Shown here: positions 51,652 to 59,933 of the stretch, piece after piece | Layout of the letters: every line of letters starts with the position of its first letter | Numbering within the stretch: position 1 is the stretch's first letter | Source: Chloroflexota bacterium | Lineage (GTDB): Bacteria; Chloroflexota; Dehalococcoidia; Tepidiformales; Tepidiformaceae | Direction: 5' to 3' | Length of the DNA stretch: 64,000 nt | NCBI GenBank assembly: GCA_016191435.1 | Contig: JACPOQ010000043.1 | Span: forward strand, 186,001-250,000 | The notes under the pieces: generated by a model | Told to the model about the DNA's origin: nothing | Database searches by the model: none | The model's input: only the letters and a program-made list of their open reading frames with translations | Translations under genes and position numbers: made by a program

Positions 51652-52029
51652 TTAGCCGCCGGCAAGCCGGGCCTTGTGGCCGAGCGCCGTGAGGGTCGCG
51701 AGGAGCGCATCGCGGTGGTCACCCTGGATCAGGAGCGTGCGGCCCTCCCGGCTGCCGCCGGCGGCGCACTGCTGCTTGAGCTTCTTGAGCACGGCGTCGA
51801 GCTCGGGCTCGGTGCCGGGGAGGCCGGTGATGGCGGTGGCGGTCTTGCCGCCGCGGCCTTTGCGGTCGCGCATGATGCGGACGACGCCGTCGTCCGGGGC
51901 CGCGGGCTTTCCAGCAGCAGGAGGGGCGCCCGGCGGCTTGCGGTTATGGGGGGTGAGCGGCGGGCGGCCGCGGCCGCCGTCGGTCGAGTAGACGAGCCGG
52001 GAGTCGCCGGAGTTCGGACCGCGTCCCAT
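51652..52029 (-). CDS. SUI1/YciH-type translation initiation factor homologue
   Basis: 125 residues from ATG 52029. N-terminal variable part, then the SUI1 domain: VRIMRDRKGRGGKTATAITGLPGTEPELDAVLKKLKQQCAAGGSREGRTLLIQGDHRDALLATLTALGH. The GRGGK and GGS blocks match bacterial YciH. It is thought to check start-codon fidelity. Alone on this strand; the divergent methyltransferase gene begins 96 bases away. Confidence 0.9.
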   Translation of the reverse strand: MGRGPNSGDSRLVYSTDGGRGRPPLTPHNRKPPGAPPAAGKPAAPDDGVVRIMRDRKGRGGKTATAITGLPGTEPELDAVLKKLKQQCAAGGSREGRTLLIQGDHRDALLATLTALGHKARLAGG

Positions 52030-52113
52030 ACGCCCAGTGTAGGGGAGGCGGGGCCCGCGGCAGAAGGCCATGAATCACGAGGCCCGGCCTCGTCCCGGTC
52101 GCGAAGGCCGGCG

Positions 52114-52119
52114 TACCAT
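52114..52119 (+). promoter_or_regulatory. -10 element TACCAT, leaderless spacing
   Basis: TACCAT ends 6 bases before the GTG at 52126. Confidence 0.45.
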
Positions 52120-52125
52120 TCGCGT

Positions 52126-52932
52126 GTGGGCCGGAAGGACGGGCTGAACAACTTCGACCGCGTCGCGGATATCTACGACGCGACGCGCGGGCTTTCGCCA
52201 GTTGCCGAGGCGGCGGTGGCCGATGGCCTCAGGGCTGCGCTCGGCCCAGGAGCGACCGGCATGGGCGTGCTCGAGGTGGGCATCGGCACCGGGCGCATCG
52301 CGGCGCCGCTTGCGGCGCGCGGGGTCCGCGTGACGGGCGTGGACATCTCGCCGAAAATGCTCGCGGTCTTGCGAGACAAGCGGCGCGACATCGGCGCGGT
52401 GCTGGCCGAAGCCGGCCGCCTGCCGTTCCCCGGCGGCACCTTCGATGCCGTGTTGTTCGTGCACATCCTCCACCTGGTGCCAGATGCGGCGGCGACGGTC
52501 CAGGAGGCGCTTCGCGTCGTGCGGCCGGGCGGAGCGCTCCTTTCGTGCGCGACGAACTACGAAGGAGGCGACGGGCGTGCACGAGAGGCAGGAGAGGCGA
52601 TCCGGCAGGTGATCGAGGCGAGGACGGGAATCACTCCGCGGCCATCGAGGACGTATCGCGCCACCGGTTCGGTGTTCCGAGACGCGGTGGGCGCCGCCGG
52701 TGCGCAGGTCGAGGAACGCGAGCTCGCGCGGTGGACCGAGCACCAGAGCGGCCGGGAAATGCTCCGCGAGCTTCGCGAACAGACGCATTCGCAGGTGTGG
52801 GTTGTGCCCGCGGCCGCCATCGCGGGGGTCGTCGCGGACGCGACGCCGAAGGTCGAGGCCATTTTCGGTGGCCTCGATGTGGAGTCGGCGACGACCGCCG
52901 TGTTTGCGGTTACCGTCGCACGGATGGCGTAG
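52126..52932 (+). CDS. Class I SAM-dependent methyltransferase
   Basis: 268 residues from GTG 52126. Motif I MGVLEVGIGTGRIAAPLAARG (about 46-66), post-I TGVDISPKML and motif LFVHILHLVPDAAATVQEALRVVRPGG. UbiE/MenG-like core with a C-terminal lid. Substrate unknown. No quinone-biosynthesis genes nearby. The leaderless -10 supports this start. Confidence 0.87.
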   Translation: MGRKDGLNNFDRVADIYDATRGLSPVAEAAVADGLRAALGPGATGMGVLEVGIGTGRIAAPLAARGVRVTGVDISPKMLAVLRDKRRDIGAVLAEAGRLPFPGGTFDAVLFVHILHLVPDAAATVQEALRVVRPGGALLSCATNYEGGDGRAREAGEAIRQVIEARTGITPRPSRTYRATGSVFRDAVGAAGAQVEERELARWTEHQSGREMLRELREQTHSQVWVVPAAAIAGVVADATPKVEAIFGGLDVESATTAVFAVTVARMA

Positions 52933-53144
52933 CGGGCGGGGCTGGCAATGCTGGAGGCGATGGACGAGCCTTCGCCATTTGCACAATTTGGGGACGCGCC
53001 GCGGCACAGGCTCGCCACTGAAGAGCGGCGTCCGTCGTCTTGCCCCGGTTGGGGGCCTTTCCCAACGTGATGGCGGGGTGTGCTATCGTCCGCGCGAACG
53101 TTGAGGACTCGAGCCAATGGCTACTGGCCCTCTGGAGGACAGCG

Positions 53145-54308
53145 ATGGCATCACCGGTGACGGCGACCCGGCCCGAAGATCTGGGCATCGATAGCGGCAA
53201 GCTCGAGGCGCTATTCGCGCGGGCGAAACGCGATGTCGACGACGGGACGCTGCAGGGCTGCCAGGTGGCGCTCGCGCGGCACGGGCAACTGGCGGGCTTT
53301 CGGTCGTTTGGCGAGGTGCCGATCGCGGGGAAGATGACTCCGGTGACGGACGAGACGCTCTTCGTGGTGTTTTCCTCGACGAAGGCGTTCGTGGCGGCGG
53401 CGGTCTGGACGCTGTTCGAAGATGACCTGTTGCGGCTCGACGAGCGGGTGGCCGACATCATCCCGGAGTTCGGGACGAACGGGAAAGAGAACATCACCGT
53501 CGAGCAGACGATGCTGCACATCGGCGGGTTCCCGATGGCGCCGTTCCAGGCGGGCGATTGGGATAATCACGAGCGCCGGCTGCAGCGATTCTCGCAATGG
53601 CGGCTGAATTTCGAGCCGGGCACGCAGTTCATCTACCACGCAACATCGGCGCACTGGGTGCTGGCGGAGATCATCGAACGCCGGACGGGCAAGGATTTCC
53701 GGGCGTTCCTGCGCGAGCGCATCCTCGACCCCATGGGGCTCGACAACTTCTTCATTGGCTTGCCCGCGAGCGAGGACTACCGCGTGGCGGATGTGGTGCA
53801 CCTGGTGCCGCCGACGCCGCCGCCGGGCGGTTGGGGCGAGGTCACCCCGGAGGCGATCCTTGGGTTCAACAACCCCGAGGTGCGCAGGGTGGGGGTGCCG
53901 GGTGGCGGCGGGATCGGTCGCGCGGCGGACCTCGCGATGTTCTACCAGCCGCTGGTCAACGGCGGGGTGACGGCCGACGGCACGCGCATCCTGAAGGCAG
54001 AGACAATCGAGTGGGCAACGCGGGTGCGTACGACGAACATCCACCGCGACCCGATCCTGGGCCACCCGGTGAACCGCGCACTTGCGGTCTGCGTCGCAGG
54101 GGACGATGGCAACGCGAACGTGCGCGGCTTTGGCAACACGTTCTCGCCGCGGGCGTTCGGCCACGCGGGCGCCGGCGGGCAGGTCGCCATCGGGGATCCG
54201 GAGACGGGGATATCGGTCGGGTACACGACGAACGGGTTCCTGGACGACATCGCCCAGGGGCGCCGGACGACGGCCATCACGAGCCTCGCGGGCCAGTGCC
54301 TGGCGTAG
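53145..54308 (+). CDS. Beta-lactamase-fold serine hydrolase (class C/EstB type)
   Basis: 387 residues from ATG 53145 (GGAGGA upstream). Ser77 in VVFSSTKAF (SxxK with Lys80); the expected YxN motif is YHAT (near 168), so the Asn is missing; a GHAGAGGQVAIG block stands at the KTG position. This pattern is typical of esterase or carboxypeptidase relatives rather than beta-lactamase. No signal peptide, so cytoplasmic. A TATCGT -10-like box is near 53085. Confidence 0.85.
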   Translation: MASPVTATRPEDLGIDSGKLEALFARAKRDVDDGTLQGCQVALARHGQLAGFRSFGEVPIAGKMTPVTDETLFVVFSSTKAFVAAAVWTLFEDDLLRLDERVADIIPEFGTNGKENITVEQTMLHIGGFPMAPFQAGDWDNHERRLQRFSQWRLNFEPGTQFIYHATSAHWVLAEIIERRTGKDFRAFLRERILDPMGLDNFFIGLPASEDYRVADVVHLVPPTPPPGGWGEVTPEAILGFNNPEVRRVGVPGGGGIGRAADLAMFYQPLVNGGVTADGTRILKAETIEWATRVRTTNIHRDPILGHPVNRALAVCVAGDDGNANVRGFGNTFSPRAFGHAGAGGQVAIGDPETGISVGYTTNGFLDDIAQGRRTTAITSLAGQCLA

Positions 54309-54342
54309 AAGTTCCGAGGCGCGAGTTCCAAGTTCCGAGCGC
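54308..54342. repeat. Degenerate GAGTTCC-type heptamer repeats
   Basis: AAGTTCCGAG, GCGCGAGTTCCAAGTTCCGAG: same unit as at 44.8 kb but scrambled, directly after the beta-lactamase-fold stop. Confidence 0.5.
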
Positions 54343-54391
54343 GCTCAGAGGGCGAATGGCCGGCGTGTGCAGCCGCTAGACGCTTGGCCCC

Positions 54392-54886
54392 TCAGCCCCT
54401 GTTCCCTTGCATTGCCTGGTAGTCGCGGTCGGCGCGTTTGCCGCGGTAGACGCGCATGTCGATGGCGCGGGTGACTTTCGGGACCATGCGGAAGAGCAAG
54501 CGGGGCTCGGTCTGCATGTTGGCGAAGAACTTGTCCACGGCTTCGGTGTTGGCGGGGTCGTTGCGGCCCACGTACTTGTCGGCGAGCTCGCGCGAGATGG
54601 GCCAGATGTCGAAATCGGGACGATGGAGGCCTTCACAGAGGCCGTCGAAGCCGACGTGGCCGGTGAACGGCGGCCCGGCCTCGATGCAGAGCGAGGCGCG
54701 CGGGTCCTTAAGGAGCTGCTTGCACCAGACGCGGGAGTAGGTGCCGGTGAGCCAGATGGCGCCGTCTTTCCAGAGCCACCAGATGGGCACGGTGTAGGGC
54801 ATGCCGTCGGCCCGCAGGGTGGAGATGACGCCGACGATGGGCTGCTGGAGGAAGGCGTCGAAGTCTTCGGGTTTCATGCGGGGCAT
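54392..54886 (-). CDS. Pyridoxamine 5'-phosphate oxidase-like flavin/F420-binding protein
   Basis: 164 residues. Split beta-barrel: PIVGVISTLRADGMPYTVPIWWLWKDGAIWLTGTYSRVWCKQLLKDPRASLCIE (about 15-70), then GFDGLCEGL and a C-terminal helix region. It binds FMN or F420; the WWLWKDGAIW pattern is common in the F420-type branch. An internal Met at residue 4 is an alternative start. Substrate unknown. Confidence 0.82.
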   Translation of the reverse strand: MPRMKPEDFDAFLQQPIVGVISTLRADGMPYTVPIWWLWKDGAIWLTGTYSRVWCKQLLKDPRASLCIEAGPPFTGHVGFDGLCEGLHRPDFDIWPISRELADKYVGRNDPANTEAVDKFFANMQTEPRLLFRMVPKVTRAIDMRVYRGKRADRDYQAMQGNRG

Positions 54887-55088
54887 GCGGTGGTCCTTCG
54901 GGTGGCGGTAGCCCGTAAATCCTAGCGCGGCGCGGCGGAACGCGGGGTCGAACTCGTCCGGGCGTACACGGCACCGCGCGCCAAGGGTAAATGCATTCCT
55001 CCGGGCGCTTGCTGCGACATCGGCGCGTGTGCTCTACTCTCTGCCATCGCATCGGGCCTGCGGGGGGCTGGCGAGCGGAGGCAAGCGC

Positions 55089-55414
55089 ATGCCCGTCATG
55101 GCAGTCGAGCCGAACTCGCGTCGATCCTCGCGGCGCATCATCTCCCGGCGCTGAGCGCATTCGAGCAACGGATCCTTGCGGCGCGGTGCTGGGGATGCGG
55201 CAACGGCGAGCTGGCCGGGATCGTGGGATACGCACCGGACTCACTGCGGCGCGCGTTTGAACGATTAGAGGACGTTATCCTCGGCCCGACGGGGATGAAA
55301 CGTGACCTCGCCGTTGTTACTCAATGGTTTACCGTGCATCTCCATTGCGACCGTCCATGTCTCGCGCACGCAAAGATGCTGATCGAAAACCGGATCGTTT
55401 TTGCGACCGGATAA
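55089..55414 (+). pseudogene. Frameshifted LuxR-type HTH regulator
   Basis: ATG 55089 has GGAGG 7 bases upstream but its frame ends at a TGA (55152-55154) after 21 codons. In another frame, open from before 55094 to TAA 55414, the protein reads SRAELASILAAHHLP, then LSAFEQRILAARCWGCGNG and ELAGIVGYAPDSLRRAFERLE, a LuxR-like HTH. That frame has no start codon before the HTH. A small indel between 55098 and 55151 would restore one protein of about 108 residues. Either a pseudogene or a sequence error; it sits just upstream of the secreted-protein/ABC cluster. Confidence 0.5.
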
Positions 55415-55491
55415 GGCGGGACGCGCTCCCCGGCCCTGTGTGACAGTGCCTTCGCCTGGCCAGGCTCCCAATGCTAGTGAAGGAGAACATC

Positions 55492-55893
55492 ATGAGCCGA
55501 AGATACATTTGCCGATTCTCACTGCTTGTGACCATGGCAGTTATGTCTCTCAGCATTATTCTCGCCGCTGAGGCGGGAAGCCAGTCGGTGCCACTCAGCG
55601 TCGGAAGCTGCACAACCGGCGTTGGATACTCAAACGCCTACACTGGCGTCACGCCGTCGGTCGGTACGTTCGACAACCTGAGCGGCGCCTATTGCTACTA
55701 CCAGGACGTGGACAGCTATTCATTCCGCGACTCCGGTGGATCGTGGCGCTATCAAGGTTCGGTTACGAACGTGACCTACAACATCGCGTTACAGGCCGCC
55801 AACAGCACATGGACCGGGGCATCCGCATATCATCGCATCTGCACTCCCGGGCCTATTTGCACGTCATCAACGGGAACTTCCGCCACGAACTAA
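55492..55893 (+). CDS. Small secreted protein, AT-rich gene
   Basis: 133 residues from ATG 55492 (AAGGAG 6 bases upstream). Signal peptide (about 1-29, LLVTMAVMSLSIILAAEA), then a ~100-residue Ser/Thr/Tyr/Gly-rich mature part with four Cys (GSCTTGVGY, AYCYYQDV, HRICTPGPICTSS) and repeated aromatic residues. GC is about 42-50% in sampled lines against ~70% elsewhere, so recent transfer is likely. First gene of the export-like cluster. No family recognised; a small toxin or bacteriocin-like role is a guess. Confidence 0.7.
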   Translation: MSRRYICRFSLLVTMAVMSLSIILAAEAGSQSVPLSVGSCTTGVGYSNAYTGVTPSVGTFDNLSGAYCYYQDVDSYSFRDSGGSWRYQGSVTNVTYNIALQAANSTWTGASAYHRICTPGPICTSSTGTSATN

Positions 55894-55919
55894 GCCAAAA
55901 AGTGAAATTCGGGGTAGGG

Positions 55920-56435
55920 ATGCGAGCCACACGCCTATTGCCAGCTCTTATGCTTCTTGCGTCGGCACTCTTGTCGGCGTGCGGCTCTCAATCCGCGTCA
56001 CCCTCCTCCACACCGGCAACGGTCACGTTCACTCAATACGAAGCGGCCGTGCTGGATGCAGTCCGCTGCATCCGGTCGGCCGGCCTCATCGTCGATGGGC
56101 CCACGTTGGACAAGCGAGGGATCTACTACGATTTCTCCGTGGATCTCGGCGGTGACGCCCAATTTCAGGCAAATCAGGCCAAGCTCAACCGTTGCGTTGA
56201 TGAGCGCCTCCGGGCCGTCCGGGATGCGTGGTCTTTACAGAACGCGCCGTCGGAGGCGGAGGTCCAGTCCGCGCGCGACCTGCTCGGGGCGTGTCTACGC
56301 GCCGCCGGAGTGGATGTCCCGGAGCACCCGACCAGCCAGGAGTTGACGGCGGCGCGCCAGGCGTATCCTGCGGAGTTTGGCCCCTGTTCGGCGAGCGTGT
56401 CGGATGAAACGGGCTTGAAGGGATTTGGCGGATGA
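55920..56435 (+). CDS. Lipoprotein with four cysteines, paralogue A
   Basis: 171 residues from ATG 55920. Signal peptide with lipobox LLSAC (Cys21). The mature domain has four Cys in the order VRCIRSAG, NRCVDERL, GACLRAAG and GPCSASV, likely two disulfides, in a mainly helical frame. The next gene has the same pattern. Its stop overlaps the next start as ATGA. The role is unknown; a partner or immunity protein for the neighbouring transporter or secreted protein is plausible. Confidence 0.72.
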   Translation: MRATRLLPALMLLASALLSACGSQSASPSSTPATVTFTQYEAAVLDAVRCIRSAGLIVDGPTLDKRGIYYDFSVDLGGDAQFQANQAKLNRCVDERLRAVRDAWSLQNAPSEAEVQSARDLLGACLRAAGVDVPEHPTSQELTAARQAYPAEFGPCSASVSDETGLKGFGG

Positions 56436-57079
56436 GAGTGTCCGGCAATGCAGGCTGCAGATGGCGACACGGGCGTCTGTTGCACACACGCCGAGGCTTC
56501 GTGGTGGTGGCGGCCATCGCCGCGATGTTCGTGAGCGTGGCCTGCTCGGGCAGTTCGCCCGGGCGGGCCACGCCCGCCACCGATTCCGTTACCGTGGACG
56601 CCGTGACACTAAAGCAGCTTAACGACGGCCAGCATGCGTTCCAGTTGTCGCTGCTCGCAGGCAATCGCCTCGATCGGGCTGGCTACGACCGCCTGGCAGG
56701 CGCCTACCAGCAGTGCATCGCCGAGGCTGGGGCGTCTTTTGGTGAGGGCTCGATGCAATCTGCCTTCGGCACCTATAACTTCGAAATCTTCATGCCGGTG
56801 GGCACGGAGGCGGCGGCGGCCGCCTGCGCGAGCGAATACTGGGAACCGCTCGGCTCGCTCTGGTCGATGTCTCACATGCCGACGAAAGAACAGATCCAGG
56901 CGGGAAACAACGCGCTTGGCGACTGCCTTCGCCGGGCTGGCGCAGCGTTCGCACCGGAGCGACCAACGGTTGATGACTTCCGCCGGTTCAACGGCACGGG
57001 GCGCCCGAGCGACACGTTCCTCGCGTGTGTGCGTACAGTGAGCCAGCAACTGAAGCTGCCCAACTTCTCGGGAGGGTAG
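56432..57079 (+). CDS. Lipoprotein with four cysteines, paralogue B
   Basis: 215 residues. Signal peptide with lipobox (Cys about 38 in SVACSG), linker, then QQCIAEAG, AACASEYW, GDCLRRAG and LACVRTVS: the same Cys spacing as the preceding lipoprotein, so they are divergent paralogues. Overlaps the previous stop by 4 bases and lies 6 bases before the adaptor gene, so one operon. Confidence 0.72.
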   Translation: MRVSGNAGCRWRHGRLLHTRRGFVVVAAIAAMFVSVACSGSSPGRATPATDSVTVDAVTLKQLNDGQHAFQLSLLAGNRLDRAGYDRLAGAYQQCIAEAGASFGEGSMQSAFGTYNFEIFMPVGTEAAAAACASEYWEPLGSLWSMSHMPTKEQIQAGNNALGDCLRRAGAAFAPERPTVDDFRRFNGTGRPSDTFLACVRTVSQQLKLPNFSGG

Positions 57080-57085
57080 GCGCGC

Positions 57086-58162
57086 GTGCTGAGACGGGGC
57101 TTCGAGGCGAAGGGGCGGGTCGCCGCCATTGTCGTGGCGGGCGTGGTCCTCGGCGTCCCCCTCGGGCTGCTGTGGTGGCTGCGTACGGGGGCGGAGGACA
57201 CCCTCGCGGGGGTGACTTTTGACGCCGCGCCGGTCTTCGCCGCGCCAACACCGCGCGAGATCACCGACGAAAAGCCGGTCAAGCTCACGCCGGCGTGGGC
57301 GAAGGGCCAGCCGCTGTCGGCGCCGGCGTGGGCCGGCGTCGTGACCGCGGTTGCGGCGCAGCCTGATGGCTCACTGACATCGGGCGACACGGTGGCGAGC
57401 GTGGCGGGGGTATCGCGCCTGGCGTTCGCCTCGGCGCAACCGTTTTACCGGCCGATAGCGGTGGGGGCGGAAGGCGCCGATGTCGCCGAGTTGCACCGCC
57501 TGCTCCTCATGAAGGGCTTCTTGAAGTCCGCGCCGACCGACCCAAGCGTGGCCACGCAGGCGACCGCGACGGCTACCCGCGCGCTCGCGGCGGCGCTTGG
57601 AGTAGCTCCGGTGACCAGCGTGTTCGATCCTGGCTGGGTCGTCTGGTTGCCGGTGGACCCGTTCCCCGTCGGGAGCGTGGACCTGCAGGTGGGGCGCCCG
57701 GCGCCACCCGCGGGGGCGTCCATCGCCACGGCGCAATCGAGTCTCACCACGGCGACGATTGCGCCCCTCAACCAGGAGGCTCTGGCGCTGGATGGCGCGG
57801 CGGAATGGCAGGTGGAGATAGGCGGCGGTACGTTCGCCATGGCGCCGGGCGGGTCGCTGTCCGTATCTCCAAACGCCCTTCCAGCGCTCGCGAAAGCGCT
57901 CAAGCCGGATGCCGAATCAGCCACCGGGACGGTGCGCCGGAAGTCCCCGCTGCTGGTGCTGGGCGTGGCATCTACGGCCATCCAGTCCAACCGGCGGGGC
58001 GACCTCTGCGCCTGGGTGGCGGACGGACGTGCGTACCGCGCGGTGGCCGTGAAGGTGGCGAGCGCGAGGGCGGGCGTCACAAACGTGACGGATGGCCTCG
58101 CGCCGGGCGCGCAGGTGCTCGTCAATCCCGCGGCCGTGCTCGAGCGCCCCGAATGTCCATAA
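57086..58162 (+). CDS. Membrane-fusion/adaptor-like protein with peptidoglycan-binding-type domain
   Basis: 358 residues from GTG 57086. One N-terminal membrane helix (AAIVVAGVVLGVPLGLLWWL, about 13-32), beta-rich regions (GVVTAVAAQPDGSLTSGDTVASVAG), a PG-binding-1-like helix set (AVGAEGADVAELHRLLLMKGFLKS, about 127-150), and a C-terminal barrel ending LAPGAQVLVNPAAVLE. This matches the adaptor subunits that work with MacB-like ABC ATPase/permease pairs in Gram-positive lineages. Overlaps the ATPase start by 10 bases. Confidence 0.8.
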   Translation: MLRRGFEAKGRVAAIVVAGVVLGVPLGLLWWLRTGAEDTLAGVTFDAAPVFAAPTPREITDEKPVKLTPAWAKGQPLSAPAWAGVVTAVAAQPDGSLTSGDTVASVAGVSRLAFASAQPFYRPIAVGAEGADVAELHRLLLMKGFLKSAPTDPSVATQATATATRALAAALGVAPVTSVFDPGWVVWLPVDPFPVGSVDLQVGRPAPPAGASIATAQSSLTTATIAPLNQEALALDGAAEWQVEIGGGTFAMAPGGSLSVSPNALPALAKALKPDAESATGTVRRKSPLLVLGVASTAIQSNRRGDLCAWVADGRAYRAVAVKVASARAGVTNVTDGLAPGAQVLVNPAAVLERPECP

Positions 58163-58815
58163 GGCTCGTTGGCATCACCCACAGCTATGGGCCCGGCACA
58201 CGAGTCCTCCGGGACCTGTCGCTCGTCGTCCCGCCGGGCGAGACGGTTGCTCTGACCGGGCCGTCGGGCTCCGGGAAGACGACGCTGCTGGCGATTATTG
58301 GGCTGCTCACCGAACCGTCGGCAGGCCGGGTCCTGTTCGACGGCGTGCCTGCGCGGCAGCGGGGCGCATCGTTGGACCGAATCCGCGCCGAAATGTTCGG
58401 CTGGGTGTTCCAGACTGCGAACGCACTTGCGCGGCGTACCGCCGTTGACAATGCGGCGCTCGGGCTCCTGATCCGGGGGTATGGGCATGTGGAAGCGCGC
58501 ACGCGCGCCCGGGCGGCATTGGACGCGGTCGGTGTCGGGCATCTCGCGCAGAAGGAGGCGCGGCTGCTTTCTGGCGGCGAATTGCAACGGGTCTGCATCG
58601 CGCGAGCGCTCGCCGCGCGGCCGCGGTTCATCCTCGCGGATGAGCCGACCGGCCAACTCGACCATGCGACGACGCTGGAGGTGATTGAGGCACTGCTTGA
58701 GCGGCGCCCGGCGGGCACCGGCGTGATCCTCGCAACGCACGACCTCGAAGTCGCCGGGCGGTGCGCCCGCATCGTTAGGATTGTCGATGGCCGTCTGGTC
58801 GAGGAGGCGCGGTGA
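58153..58815 (+). CDS. ABC transporter ATP-binding protein (MacB/LolD type)
   Basis: 220 residues from ATG 58153. Walker A GPSGSGKTT (about 36-44), Q loop WVFQTANAL, signature LSGGELQRV, Walker B ILADEPTGQLD and H loop THD. Its length and TGQLDHAT are like the LolD/MacB subgroup that works with FtsX-type permeases. The stop overlaps the permease GTG. Member of adaptor-ATPase-permease cluster. Confidence 0.93.
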   Translation: MSIRLVGITHSYGPGTRVLRDLSLVVPPGETVALTGPSGSGKTTLLAIIGLLTEPSAGRVLFDGVPARQRGASLDRIRAEMFGWVFQTANALARRTAVDNAALGLLIRGYGHVEARTRARAALDAVGVGHLAQKEARLLSGGELQRVCIARALAARPRFILADEPTGQLDHATTLEVIEALLERRPAGTGVILATHDLEVAGRCARIVRIVDGRLVEEAR

Positions 58816-59885
58816 GTTGGCGGATCAGCGCGCTTCTGCGCGAGACTTTGCTCAACCTGCGAGCGAACGGAACGAGGACGGCGTTCCTCTTTGTGGGGGC
58901 GACGCTCGTGTTTGGGTCGCTGGCGTTTGCCGAACTCCGGGTGGCGAGCGACCTGTTGGCATTCCAGCGTTCGCTCGTCGCGGGCGGCGGGTATGTCGCC
59001 ATCGCCAGCGGCCAGGAGGGAGTACAAGCGGCCGGGTGTGCCGCCCTCGCCGGGCAACGAGGCACGGTGTCTTCGGGAGGCTTGCGGTCGCGCGGGCAGG
59101 TGACGTTTGCCACACAGCCCGGCGTCCTCTTTCAGGCGGCAGGCGTGACCGAGGGTGTCTTGCGTGTGTGGGACCCGAGCTGGCGCGTGCCGGCGGCGAG
59201 CGGCGCCGCGCTCGTCCTCGGAAGGGCGGCGGCGACCGAACTCGGCGTTCGGCCCGGGTTACCCGTCACCGAGGTGGGGGAGCGGCCGACCGTGACCTCG
59301 GTCGTCGAGACCATGCAACGCAATCCGCAGGCGGGGCGCTGGGTGCTCGATGTCGTGCCAGCAAGCGGCCGTGTCGACGAATGCTGGGTGGAGTTCGAGC
59401 CGTCTGCGTACGAAGCCGGCCTCGCTTCCCTGAGTGCACAACTCACGGATGGATCGGTGGAGGCTGTCACGCGCCCGTACCTGCGGCAAGGAGAGTTCGC
59501 GCGGGACCCGGCCGACGAGCTCCGCGACCGTCCCCAGCGGCTCGGCTGGCTGGTGACAGCCGCTCTTCTGACCGGGATTTTTGCACTGGCCGCATGGTTC
59601 CGGCGGACGGAGCTTGGCCTCTACATCGCGCTGGGCACGCCGCGCTCGGCGCTCGCGCTGTCATTCGCCTTCGAGACGTGGGTGGTTTGCGTCCTCGCCT
59701 GGGCTGCAGCGCTGTTGTGGGCAGCGGCCTTCGCGCGCGTGTTTGATTATTCGCTGACGCCGGGGGCGTTGCGTCTCGCCGTGGTGACATCTGGCTCGAG
59801 TGCGCTCCTGGTCGCGGCGGCGGCGCCGCTGCTTTGCCCCCTCCTCGCACGCGGGAGCCTCGCGGCGCTGCTTAAGGACCGCTAG
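58812..59885 (+). CDS. ABC transporter permease (FtsX-like)
   Basis: 357 residues from GTG 58812. One helix near 25-40 (TAFLFVGATLVFGSLAFAE), a large extracellular region (about 50-235), then three helices (LGWLVTAALLTGIFALAAWF, ALSFAFETWVVCVLAWAAALLWAAAF, LRLAVVTSGSSALLVAAAAPLLCPLL). FtsX-type topology with a shorter periplasmic core. It should use ATP hydrolysis for extrusion or mechanotransmission together with the adaptor. Last gene of the cluster. Confidence 0.82.
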   Translation: MSWRISALLRETLLNLRANGTRTAFLFVGATLVFGSLAFAELRVASDLLAFQRSLVAGGGYVAIASGQEGVQAAGCAALAGQRGTVSSGGLRSRGQVTFATQPGVLFQAAGVTEGVLRVWDPSWRVPAASGAALVLGRAAATELGVRPGLPVTEVGERPTVTSVVETMQRNPQAGRWVLDVVPASGRVDECWVEFEPSAYEAGLASLSAQLTDGSVEAVTRPYLRQGEFARDPADELRDRPQRLGWLVTAALLTGIFALAAWFRRTELGLYIALGTPRSALALSFAFETWVVCVLAWAAALLWAAAFARVFDYSLTPGALRLAVVTSGSSALLVAAAAPLLCPLLARGSLAALLKDR

Positions 59886-59933
59886 CGCGGACTCGCGATC
59901 GAACGGCCGCGTTGCCGCATGCCCGGCGCGCGG

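Noticed and set aside
55492..55893. Lactococcin-972 family bacteriocin
   Set aside because: The neighbourhood is reminiscent of such loci, but the mature sequence does not show the family's conserved pattern, so no name was given.
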